DNA of 36,090 nucleotides from Scedosporium boydii (lineage: Eukaryota; Ascomycota; Sordariomycetes; Microascales; Microascaceae): NCBI GenBank assembly GCA_002221725.1, contig NJFT01000319.1, positions 1 through 36,090 on the forward strand, in the 5' to 3' direction. Shown one piece after another: positions 11,626 through 21,884 of this stretch. Position 1 is the stretch's first letter; each line of letters begins with the position of its first letter. Made by a program: the position numbers and the translations under genes. Under the pieces are notes generated by a model. That model ran no database searches, was not told the origin of the DNA, and saw only the letters and a program-made list of their open reading frames with translations.

Positions 11626-11969
11626 ACCCTCGATTTCTGTGTCGGCAGATGAGTTTTGTTCCTCCAATACTACCAATCGCTTAGGGCCCTGTGGCTCGAG
11701 CCGGCGCCGAGCAACCAGAGACCTCGTGTTTCTAAAGACAGGGTCTCTGATTGGAAGCAAACGACATCGATTGATGCATTGGGTCCTTTTCGTTAATGTT
11801 TACCAAGCAGAAACCGACACCCCGGCCCCCTGGTTGACAAAGACCCCTCAAAACTAGATTCGGAGGAAAAGCTGCTCTCTGAATACAGAGCAGACAAGTC
11901 ATTTCTCGCCCTTCGACAGTATTCTTCAGCCAACCACATCACCACACCCGTACTCCATCTTAACATCTT

Positions 11970-11987
11970 CCCCGCGATTCCGCGGGG
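11970..11987. repeat. Perfect GC-rich palindrome
   Basis: CCCCGCG, a 4-nt spacer (ATTC), then CGCGGGG. The arms are perfectly complementary over 7 bp. It lies between the two inverted-repeat arms and could be a hairpin or a dimeric protein-binding site. No known factor is assigned. Confidence 0.5.
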
Positions 11988-12061
11988 CCGGACTTGAGCC
12001 CCCCACAGAACCATACTAAACTAATCTATCTATGATACTGAACCCAGACAGGGAATAAACT

Positions 12062-12121
12062 CATACCCCCGCCTTTCTCCACTACCTTTGCCCGCGTGTT
12101 TCCCCGACATTTCTATCTCAA
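12062..12121 (-). repeat. Inverted repeat arm B (GGGGAAAGACG family)
   Basis: The reverse complement aligns with arm A at 11566-11625. The pair encloses about 555 bp. No flanking target-site duplication is obvious by eye. Confidence 0.6.
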
Positions 12122-12653
12122 CGAATAATACTTCGTACTGGACACCTCTTCCGGGGGTTTAAACATTAGTGAGGGAGATGGAGATCAGCGGCCTACGCCC
12201 GACATATCATCGATCAAGTGTTAAATGGGTATATCTTGTAATACTCTATGTTTGGAAATACTTGTCTAGGATCTGTTTTGAGATATGCCAGGTGGCGGAT
12301 CTAGTCTCTCAGACTAATCTCTAAACCCCTGGTAGAGGATTAACTGCATGGATTTGCATTTGCGTAATTGCGTACTGCCAGGCTACAGTATATACGGGGA
12401 AAGACATAACAATCTATTCCTGTAACCATGTTACTCTCCATTTCCGTCACCTCCCGACGTCAAAATACAACTGGTAATATATCAAAATCCATATTTGTAA
12501 ATATATTTATTCTTCTACCTGACAATCTAAGTGATCAATTTGATATCAAGGATGGACCTTGTAGAGTGAGAGACACACATCCCGAGGAGGAATTCCCGAA
12601 AAAGACTGCTGTACATCCAGGATACACATGAAATATAGCCCACCGGTCTCAAC

Positions 12654-13900
12654 TTACGAGGCCGCAGCAACAGCAACAGGGTTCGTCGTGCTAATTGCGG
12701 GCGTCATCTCCGGCGTGCCGAGCGTCTTATTGCTGAGCTGATAGCCAAGCGCAGTAACCCCCGCGGTGCTGTTGAGGCCCCAGGCCCCGGCACTGTCATC
12801 GTGAACGGTCGTCCGGCGAAGGTCACGGCGGTACTTGCCGGCGAAAGAGCCACCCATGGCCCGATGGAGCGTGGCACGATTATCCCACATGATCAGGTCG
12901 CCGGGCTGCTCCCACTCGAATGTGTAGGTGTATTTCGGCTGCGCCACATGCTTATTGAGCGTATCACGTAGCTTAGTAGACTCGTCATCGGAGAGGCCTT
13001 CGATATGGTGGAGATGGGCGCCGACGTAGAGGTTCACGCGACCACTTCCTTCGTGGATCTGGGCGAGGTGGTGGCGAGCCATGGGGAATTTGCTGGGATC
13101 CAGGTCCTTGAAGTACTCGGGAGAACCAAGTTTGCGAGAGTGAGCGAGGGTGTGGCAACCGACGTAATTGTTCCTGACAAGCTCCTTCTTCAATTCATCC
13201 GGCAACTCGACGAAGGCGGTGCGGGTGTCGGCAAACTCGGTATGACCGCCGGTACCCTTAGGGGGGAGCTCGACAGCACGGAGGAGGGAGAAACTGGCTC
13301 TACGGAAGTTGTAGCTAGAATCGGTATGCCAGAGCTGGTTACCCTAGAAAAAGAGTTAGTTTGTGCGAGGGTTCGCGTCCCAGAGGTGATTGTACTCTGC
13401 ACGAGTGCAATCAGAATCTACTTACTCGGTTGGTGTGGGCACGAGTGCTCTCGGGATCGAGGAGAGAGCCGTCATCGGCGATGTTTCCAGCATCGAACAG
13501 CTCAAAGTATTGGTATCTTAGCTTACGCTCGCCGGTGATGAAGCGCTTAATGTTGTCGAGTTCCCCTAGTCTCCAAGAGAACTCGACATGGCCCTTGTCG
13601 TCGAGCCCGGTATTGCGGAAGATACAGAAGCCGTACTAGAGATGAGAGCCGAACGTCAGCAAGAAAGGCGAAAAAGAGAGAGAAAAAAAAAGAAAGAAAG
13701 ATCTAGAGAAAGAGCTAGAGGAAGAAGAGTTCGATGCATAAATGCGCTGTTACCTTGTTACAAGCGTTGCTGATCTCTCGTACAGCATCGTCATCGAGAT
13801 TGTTCCAGTCAGGGACCTGAATCTCAGCCCCAAAAGTAGGGTGAACAGGCTTCACCGTGATCTTGGTGAAGGAAGTATCGATATAGAGAACACCGGCCAT
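12654..13900 (-). CDS. TauD/TfdA-family Fe(II)/2-oxoglutarate-dependent dioxygenase
   Basis: Predicted oxygenase that couples 2-oxoglutarate decarboxylation to hydroxylation of a small substrate. The family includes taurine and 2,4-D dioxygenases; fungal members are often annotated as 2,4-D dioxygenase-like. The model has three exons, 13754-13900, 13426-13635 and 12654-13343, with introns of 118 and 82 bp, giving 348 residues. The iron triad is visible: H125 and D127 in LWHTDSS, and H279 in TLHRA. The 2-oxoglutarate-binding Arg is within RRDLRRT (about 292-296). There is no signal peptide; it is probably cytosolic. The last 20 or so residues (Thr/Pro/Ala-rich) are an extra tail. The start is the first ATG, leading into MAGVLYIDTSFTKITV, which fits the family N-terminus. 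Neighbours on the same strand are the transporter and the Zn2Cys6 factor; a shared pathway is plausible but unproven. Confidence 0.93.
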
Positions 13901-14877
13901 TGCGACGAGATAGATGGGGGTATACTCAGTAAGAGAGAGCGTGTACGATCTGAAGGCGTAAATCGATCTTCAATGAGCTCATGTGTGACGGCGAAGGTAA
14001 TTGGATAGAACCGCTCTCGGATCAAATCTTCAAAGATGCCTTGCGTCTTTAATATATGTAATTCTCGTTTTCCTAGGGAGAGTGATGTAAATACGTATTC
14101 ATGTGTTTGTGTATATTTTCGAAGGTATATAAGGTTGTATCAGTCGGTGTAGGCCACATTGGACTGGTCCGCCTCCACGTTTTGGAGGGAAGTAGTGCAG
14201 TGACTAGTCACGCTTCAACCCCTCGTTCCCCACACCATGGCCATGTCTTAGTCGCCTTTGGGTCCTCCGCATATCAAGTGCCGCGTGCCGCGGAAAGACG
14301 GGGACGAAAGAGACCACAAGAGCGGGGGTGGGGTAAAGGAACGAGGGATCGGCTCTCGGCTCTCCATGATTGAAGGTTTAAACTGAGCCTCCTTCCGTCG
14401 ATGCCGTCGGCTCGACCCTCCATAGCCAGAGCCGGGTTTGGTTCAAGACAAAAATCGCCATGTCATGTCCGAACCAAACTTCGGCAATGTCCCCCATCAG
14501 CTCGGATCTTCCATAGCAAGGCATCGACGAGTGACCGTCATTTACCATCATCCCCGATTTAATACCCTCCAATACGCCACTGTCGGAAATTACAAACAGC
14601 CGTATGCCTGCCAGAAAAAGGTATGTAAAGATCAACCGAGTGATTTGTGTGGTAAGGACTCCTACCTAGACTACGGAAGATGTAACCAATTCGAGATTTG
14701 GAAGCCATCGCGGGACAGAGTAACCGTGTATTAATGCTAGATCAATTGATGTATATATTATCGCGACAGGGGAAGACAGGTCATTGTCAGGCATAGTTTC
14801 CATGGCGCTATCCACGGCATTAGAAAATAAGAAAATGCAGAATTATACTAATGAAAGTATCTTTACAGAATCTTGTC
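13901..14877. other. Intergenic, dioxygenase promoter and kinase 3' side
   Basis: No gene seen. A CCG-N4-CGG everted motif at 14011-14020, about 110 bp upstream of the dioxygenase ATG, resembles Zn2Cys6 binding sites. A copy of the GGAAAGACG repeat lies at 14285-14337. Short ORFs at 14101-14373 and 14378-14734 show no coding character. Confidence 0.5.
14285..14337 (+). repeat. Third copy of the GGAAAGACG repeat
   Basis: It resembles arm A (11566-11625), with shared blocks GGAAAGACG, GGACGAAAG and GGGGGTGGGG in the same order and spacing. It is in direct orientation relative to arm A and on the other side of the dioxygenase gene. Confidence 0.5.
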
Positions 14878-17800
14878 TCAAAAGTAAGGGAAACGAAGCC
14901 TTATACCGCTGTTTTGTCTCATTGACAGTCTGGCTTTTCTTGCGCCACCTCCTGTGACTGTCTGTCGACCTCGAGAATTAGACGCACCAGCACACATTTC
15001 ATCCCATTCCCACCGGTCACCGATATTGTCATCCATTATTGGCGCCAACGCATTTAGGAACTCGAGGTCTGCCAGGTCATCATACGTCAGCTGGAGGTCT
15101 TGCGGCTCGAGTGCAGGCAAGTGTATCGACGGGACGTCCTCGCTCCGTATGACCATCATGGTATTTGCATCCGGCTCCGCTTCGTGCTGCGGCTCTCTCT
15201 GATGTGACGGCCCCGGCGTCCACATCCGAAACTCATTCAGTATTTCCAGCTGCACGTCCATTACAATGTCGATAGCCTTCTTCTTCATACCGGACTCGAA
15301 AATGCGGAGATCCGTCTCGAATTGGTGCTCAAGCCTGCTTCTGAGGCGGGGGATGAGGTACTTCTTGTACTCGGCAAAGTATTCCGATCGTCCCTTTCCT
15401 CCTGAGTCCCTTTCATGGATATTCTCGTATTCGTAGACTAATATCTCAACTGTTAAAGTCCATTAATCGTCAGCATACATTTGACAGAACTTACATGGAG
15501 AGGGTATATCTTCCGCTGCTACGTCAGGAAAGATGATGTTGTACATTGCCCTCCACTTTCCAATTTCGCCAAGCCCCGGACACGTCTTTTTGCGGCACCG
15601 AAGTAGCTTCTCTTGGGCTTCGTCGATTCCATCTACAGGTGTAGGGGGCTGAAGCTCGCAAGGCGTTGTGGATCTCTGATGTTCTATCAAGGACTGGTTG
15701 TCGTCAAACGGGATACAGCAGCGGTGACACCTATACCTAGGTTGTTGATGCTTTCGGTAAACGTGCTCCCTTTGTGTCAACAGGCTTTATTAGTAGAAGT
15801 CGAAGAAGAAGGTATCTAAGGAGCAATGACGTACTTGATACGATGAACTGTATCCCAACCTGGTCCACAGCAGGCTCTATGTGCTTTGTACTTGGCTGTG
15901 TCGTGCTTGAAGAACGGACATGCGAGTAGCTCGCCGGAATTCGATTTCATCAGTCTTTTAGATTTTCTCTCTTCCAGCATATTATCTTCGTCGTCTTCTG
16001 CGTTGCTACCAGTCTGCCCAACTTTCCTCTTTCTTTCTGGCTGCTTTCCTTTGGATGTTTGGCTAACACCAGCTTCTCCTGTGTTCCCAATGGCGCTATA
16101 TGAGGCGCTAGTCCCGCCATCGCGTTGCATCGATTCAAACTTCCTTTCCAGACAGCAGAGGGTATTTTCAAGGACATAATCGATCAGCCGAGTCTTGCAA
16201 GCATCCAATCGTTGCCTCAGGGTTAAGATTTCGTCAGTCGACTGCAAGCTCTCCTGGTCACCGTCTTGCGAGGAACTTTGATCGCTAGAGGAACTACGCA
16301 TGGGTGGAGCCAGCTCTTCCGTTCGGTTGCCTTGGCCATGCTATGTTATGTTGTTAGTACGTATATCTCGGTCACCTCCGGAACTCGTGTCTCACCATTT
16401 CAACATCTTCAGACCCCGGGTCCATTTCCACTGTCGGGAGAGGGGTATTTTCGGTAAGAGTATCTGGCCGACGAGAGCTGGAGAACCCAGCTTTGTTCCA
16501 GAGGGCTGGGTTGGGGGGAATTCGTTCATTGCTGCGGAGCGCGCCGCCAGAGGCAACATCCTCACTGTCATCTAGATCGCGCAGTTGCATCTCCGACATG
16601 GCCCGATTCACGAGTCCTTCATGAAGAGGTAGAGCAGAACTATAATCACCGATCAAATGCCTGGCCATCTTATTCAGTGTGACCTCGACGGCTGGCCCAT
16701 ATTCAGGATCTTTAAGCTCGGGACAACCGTTCAGGGCATATGCCTTGTCGTTTTCACACCTCCGTCGAATTTCTTGTAGCCTCGTCTTAAGCTTACCAGA
16801 GGAAGACCGTTGTCGGTTTGCTTCTAGAACGACGATCATTTCCTTTTCTATCAGGGACAGTATATCGTGGATGAAGCGGGAGCAATTTTGGTGGTTGCGT
16901 AAGTTTCCAATCCACTGGCCACTAGCAGTTAGCATGAATCCAGCACACAGAGGGGGGCTCATGAGTGGAAGCGAGTTAGGTTGGGTTGGGTAGAGTGCTA
17001 GTGCCCGAAACTCACGTCCGTTACCTCGGGCTTAACTTGCACCGCATAGGTAGTTCCGCGTTCGTCGGCCCTCTTCAGTTGATAGAACACGTTGTTATTT
17101 ATCCCCGTATAGAATAGAGTTGTCCTCTTCTCATTGAACCTCTCGACGAATTTCTGGCCATCGAGAAGCCAAGTCACAAACTCTAAAAACAGGCACCCCA
17201 GGGTCCATATATCGAAGGCCCTCGATATAGTGCCTCCTTCGATATCGCATTCAGGTGGCCGATAACCGGGCACACCAGGAACCTCCTTACCGGGAATGTT
17301 GGATCGGCTCGTGTGGCGATGTGAAGCAGAATGGCCGAAGTCGGTGATAACTAACATCTTCCACTTCGTTGCGGAGGACTGGAAGCAAAGAACGTTGTCA
17401 AGTTTAAGGTCACCATGCCTCCCGTATAGCTTGACCGGATTGTGATGGAGATGTACGGGATTATGGATCGTGTCCAGAGCACTCATGAGCCCGTAGAGCT
17501 GCTCGGAAGCCCAGAGGACAGTGTCCCATTCCCACAGAGGCGGTGCTGGATGGATCTCGCTCATGTAGGTGTCAAGATCGCAATCAGCGTTTGGGAAGAT
17601 GAAGTTCCATCGGTCCCGAAACTCGAAAGCCCCCAGCGTAGTCACCAGATGTGGGTTCTCACGACCGCTGAACCGCTGTAGGTGCTCGAATTCTCGACGG
17701 AAGTGATCTTCATTCTTCTTATGCGGCGTCTTGATAGCTAAAATGCTCTCGTTTAATTTCAGCTTCAACTTTTATGTCAGCATCGTAGGGATAGATCCGT

Positions 17801-18596
17801 GGGCAATGCTGTTGGGGAGCAAACATACACCTTTCAGGACTTGGCTGAACCCATGACTTGTTGGGTGAATTTCGACTCGATAAACATCCCCATATGCGCC
17901 GGACATAGCCTCACCCGACAAGACTTTCCACGGGAGGATTGTCTCCGGTCTGAGACGGAACTCTTTGCAAGACCCATCTTTCTCCAAGTCGAAGTATGGC
18001 GTCAAAACTTCCCATTGAGTCCTCTCGAAGGCTACCTTATCAGTGTCCTTCCATTTTGTGCAACAGTTGAGAGGGCTCTCAGGATTTGCTTCGAGGCAGA
18101 GTTCCTCTTCCCCACACGGACCTTTCATGCGCACAAGAGGCAAGCTCTTGTCACAGACACCATCTCGAACAAAACCGTCAAAGGCCTCCACCTTTTCGAT
18201 TAAAACCAAGATTGCAAATATCTTGACATACGTTTCAGATGTTGAGCTGCCTTCCGGTGGGCAAACGATGTCGATGTAGGTCTTCTTCGCTTGGTCCTTG
18301 ATTTCATTATATTCGCTCCGGCTTAGTTCATTTTCGATGTGTTCCCTGGTCATGAGGTGGCGTATCAACTTGTCTGTCCAGTAATGCCGCGGGCCATGAT
18401 CGCAGATTTCATGTTGTCTGAGAAACCGGCGAAGGGGAATGTTTCTCTTGTTAGATGGTAATAAACTAGTGTCGTTGCCATTGAAGGTACTCCTTTCATT
18501 TGGGCTGTTGCTGTGCGGCTTAGCCGGTCCGTCGGTGTCCGTGACGGTGACGACGAATTCCGGATGTGTAGTGGTGCCTACTGAAACGCCGGTCAT
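14878..18596 (-). CDS. Protein kinase-like domain fused to a fungal C2H2-type zinc domain
   Basis: I model six exons: 17829-18596, 17016-17768, 16396-16914, 15835-16340, 15495-15769 and 14878-15449. The introns are 60, 101, 55, 65 and 45 bp, all GT-AG and frame-consistent, giving 1130 residues. Residues 1-220 are an N-terminal domain common on fungal kinases of this type. The kinase domain covers about 220-510: glycine-rich loop SGAYGDVY (232-239), AIK with K269, HGDLKLDN with D376, DFG at 399-401 and PGYRPPE ending at 429. HGD replaces the usual HRD. A helical region with WIGNLRNH follows (from 508), then a basic Ser/Glu linker. From about 820 comes a zinc domain with ACPFFKHD, CCGPGW, VHRIKEHVYRKH and YRCHRCCIPF, a pattern widespread in fungal C2H2-like proteins. 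The tail after 940 is acidic with a helical start. Conserved text continues across each splice (for example VHRI-KEHVYRKH), which supports one transcript rather than two genes. A signalling or regulatory role is likely; the target is unknown. Confidence 0.85.
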
Positions 18597-20238
18597 CTTT
18601 ATCGGTGGGGGAGGAGGAGATTCTAGTGTCGGACGGTTTAGAAGGGATTGTGGCTATGAGAATGTGGCAATGGCATCAGGGCGTAAAGTGCAAAACGGGT
18701 GCGGCCAGCCTTGCCCTTATATAGACCACTAAAGCACAGGTCTGGACAATGGTGACATTAAAACAAGGCGATGCACGCAGGCCGTCCTTGCATTAAGATC
18801 CTAAGCCTCCGGACGATGGTGGGTTGCTGGTCGATTCGATTGGAATGGCGACGGCTCCAACAATACGGCAAGAGAAGAAGGGACAATCCCTGAACGGTTC
18901 GCGAAACTAACCCCGTCACTGCATCTGACGCTTGACATATTGGACTTCCCTGGTATGGCCTTTGGTTGGTGAAAATATGAAGCATAAATGTATGCATTAT
19001 AGTCAGTTGATCGCGTTGGTGGCTTGAGCCTACCGGTGTGATACCAATTTCTACTCCTCTTATTTGTTGATGCCAATGGTGTCACACCAATGTGCCGGCG
19101 TGTTCAGCGCATTCGTCAGGTTCGCCTTCTCGCTGCCTGATGCAAGGCAGGGCGGCGCGGAAATTGATATTCAGGTGTCAAGGTGGTCTCTTTGGGGCTC
19201 AAACTAGTCGCAAGTTCATGGATGCATTTTTTCCGTACCAAAGTGCCAGCTCACAGGTCCGTTGAACTGAAATGGTTCCCAACATTGAAATGTTTACACA
19301 CCACAATGAATACGGTTTCCAAGTGTGGCTAGCTATACTATGGGACATGAGAGATTTATGATCTCGTCAACCACTTGCTAAATCCCAAGTTCACACAAAT
19401 TGAGAAATCGAAAATTGTCAAGTAAAAGAGGTAGTCCATGATAATGCTAAACGGGGAAGAGCTTGATGATTGCCTTCTCTTCTCCCTACCGAGCGTCTGC
19501 CGTTTTATCCTTTTATCACAAGCCTCTCTCTACCATCGAGGCGTACGCTGTTTTGACGCACACTTCGTGGGCCACGGGCCACTGTTTCCCACCACATTTC
19601 CCACCACAACTAAGGCCTATAGGGGATAGGGGTCCCTTAGTTGTCGAGGCACGCTTACCGCGTTGGCAGCTGTAACCGCCGGGGTCAACTGGTCAAAGGG
19701 CTACGAATTTACTATGGCCTGGCTTGGCTTTTGTCCCTCAGTTCGAACGGCTTAGCACGAAACTAGGACACGTTGGGGAACTTACATCGTTGGGCCAGCC
19801 AAGTGGGAACAGCCCCAATCCATATCGCTGCCACCAACCGGAACGGCCGCCGGTGTAGGCGAGCTAGGTAGTAGCATCATTGATATGCCCTGCCAATTTA
19901 TGTAACCCCTGGAGCGCCGTTGTCCCAAAACTGATCACAATTACATCCTTCTGATGTCGCTGAAAGGAGTCAAAGGACCGAGCTTGCTTTTGGTGAGCAG
20001 CAACGTTTCGCGTCCGATTTCGTATGTCTCTCGTATTGGGCCCCTGGTATTCTGGCAGGCAACGCTGAAAGACGCCATGTCGATGTTATCATATGCTGTC
20101 CTTGTATTGCTTGCCGAGTTTACTTGCGCCAGGTCGCGGTGTCTCGTCCCCATCTCCAGCTCGTTGCAGGCCATCATTCCTCTTAGGTTGGAAACGATAG
20201 GTCCTATGATGTGGCTTTGTTAACTTCTCGAATCATAT

Positions 20239-20373
20239 CTCCAGTAAGCCGCAACTCCGGTGATCGGTGACAGGGAATAGCTAATATTTAATGGAAAGAA
20301 CAATCCTGCTGGAAAGCCAAGGAATGCCTAAGAGTCTTACATCGTCGTATCCATCAGGGTCATTGACTCAGAC
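20239..20373 (+). repeat. Direct repeat copy 1
   Basis: It aligns with 20465-20590. Shared blocks include CGGTGACAGGG, TAGCTAATATTTAATGGA, GAACAATCC and GGCTGGAAAGCC-like sequence, then TACATC and CTCA followed by ACTCA. The offset is about 222-226 bp, with small indels and many substitutions. Confidence 0.7.
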
Positions 20374-20464
20374 AAAACCGATCAGAAGCTTGTGTAAACT
20401 GGAGCAGGCAACTTTGATTTTTCTCGATGTTTATTATTGCCAACCTATAAAATGGTAAACCGTA

Positions 20465-20590
20465 GCTCCAGTGAATCACAGCTCCAGTGGTCGGTGACAG
20501 GGGCTAGCTAATATTTAATGGAGTGAACAATCCGGCTGGAAAGCCTGGATTCTACATCATCCTCCCATCTGGCTCATCAACTCAAACAGC
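20465..20590 (+). repeat. Direct repeat copy 2
   Basis: Second copy of the unit at 20239-20373. It ends about 230 bp upstream of the ATG of the DUF3632-like gene, so it may be a duplicated promoter segment. It is more likely an old local duplication than a transposon, since no terminal repeats are seen. Confidence 0.7.
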
Positions 20591-20823
20591 ATTTTCAACC
20601 ATAACATTTTACGTGACACAAGCTCACAAGTTCACAACCCTGCACCAGCAGCGGCTCCTCGTACGCATTTTCCCGTTCCCTTCCCATGTCTCCAGAACCA
20701 GATTTTCCAGTCGTCACTGGCCAAGGCTGTTGACGTCGTCGATATTTCTCACTTTACTGACTCTCTCTTGCCTAACCATATAGAAGACAAATTGACCAAC
20801 AAACTGGGAGCCATACTATTGCC

Positions 20824-21884
20824 ATGGCCGACGAGAAGCTCAACTTCCAACCCCTCAGAGAGCAGGGCTTTGCTGGAGACGCAGAAGAGGCCGTGGTGAT
20901 AGCCTTCGAAACTGCATTCGAGTCCCTCTCCAAGACTACCTCCGAGATTTCTCTGGATGAGGCGGCAAAGACCACCGCCCTGGAGCTGGAGAAGCTCGTT
21001 TCTCCAGAGCTGCCTGCGGATCGCAAGGAGTATCTCTTTGAGATCATCTGGGAAGGCTTGATTGGCGTTGCAAAGCATGTTCCTTATCGCCACAGGGCCA
21101 ATTACTTATCACCAAGGCCCTTCAAGAGCTTGACCGCGTCGAGACTTGGACCAAGTTTCCTTACCTAGGACGATGTCTGAGGGATAATTGGATAGGTACG
21201 GACATTCTTCTCATCCGTATGCATCATTCAACAGAGTCTCAACATTTCTGACATGTTTTCCTAGATCCAACATTCGAGACTGTAAAGGGCGAGGAGGAAA
21301 CATACTCACACAGTGAGTGGCTGAACCTGAATTCATTCGCTGCACGACTCTTCGGAGCAGGCCTAGCCGGATGGGGAAAATTTTCCAATCTGGCAGCTGA
21401 GGAGCCAGTGAAGCGGCAGAGAAGCCAATGGAAAAAAGGCGTCATCTCCAAGCTTCGCATCTTGCTTGAGTTCGCATCTGAGGCAATATCGGAATTCGGT
21501 TCCTTAATCCGTGCGTTGATTCAGGGGAAGAAGAAGCCCCTGCACATAAGCCTGCATGCTCATTACCACGAAATAGCCTATCAGGGTTCAAGCAAGGGCG
21601 GAACGAAGCTTGTTGATGGGGGTTCGACGCAGAGTGTCACGGGCGCGATCTCTTATTTAGTGTTAGTGATATTTTACTCTCCGTGCTTGGCATCCTCCTT
21701 GTTCGCCCTTCTGTCTCGAAGCCACAATACCAACGGCGAATCCACTTCTGAATCATGGCTAACGGCCGACGATCGCGACTCGTCGCCCTTGTTGGGGCTC
21801 TGCTCGCAGGCTCGACGTCGGCCCAGACCTGCGACTACTCAAAACGGGGTAATTGCATCAACGCCGAAGCGAGTGCGTCAGTGA
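20824..21884 (+). pseudogene. DUF3632-like gene, frameshifted and 3'-truncated
   Basis: It starts MADEKLNFQPLREQG at an ATG and reads well to VAKHVPYRHR, where the open frame is lost. The conserved continuation (QLLITKALQELDRVETW, then YLGRCLRDNWI) is in another frame, so one base appears to be missing near 21091-21096; no intron fits. A 69-bp intron (21196-21264) then leads to DPTFETVKGEEE and WLNLNSFAARLFGAGLAGW. That order (short acidic N-terminus, WEGL..VAK.VPY, LPYLG-like, NLNSFAARL) resembles fungal DUF3632 proteins of unknown function, which normally continue for another 100-200 residues. Here the sequence after about 21390 is unlike the family, and the frame runs to 21884, overlapping the next gene by about 130 bp. 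I therefore treat it as a broken remnant. A sequencing error could explain the frameshift but not the lost 3' part. Confidence 0.55.

Larger units (their letters stand above)
10772..12653. other. Intergenic between transporter and dioxygenase, rich in GGGGAAAG motifs
   Basis: About 1.9 kb. The left end is the transporter promoter: a TATATAAT-like element (minus strand, about 10969-10976) and a CGGacCCG motif at 10935-10942 of the kind Zn2Cys6 factors bind. The rest contains several GGGGAAAG or CTTTCCCC motifs, an imperfect inverted repeat (11566-11625 and 12062-12121), and a perfect 7-bp-arm palindrome at 11970-11987. Minus-strand ORFs at 11240-11470 and 11401-11760 overlap each other. The first reads somewhat protein-like but has no ATG start and no recognised domain, so I do not call a gene. 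Confidence 0.5.
18597..20823. other. Intergenic with a diverged direct repeat
   Basis: About 2.2 kb without a supported gene. It holds the kinase-gene promoter, a short tandem of tttcccaccaca near 19588-19612, and the two copies of a direct repeat (20239-20373 and 20465-20590). Opposed ORFs at 19941-20223 are unrecognised. Confidence 0.5.

Noticed and set aside
11240..11760. Overlapping minus-strand ORFs between transporter and dioxygenase
   Set aside because: The first starts only at TTG, no family is recognised, they overlap in different frames, and they lie among repeat motifs.
16372..16962. Stand-alone genes between the kinase and the zinc domain
   Set aside because: Each ORF edge coincides with a usable splice site that restores frame and conserved motifs, so a single gene is the simpler model.
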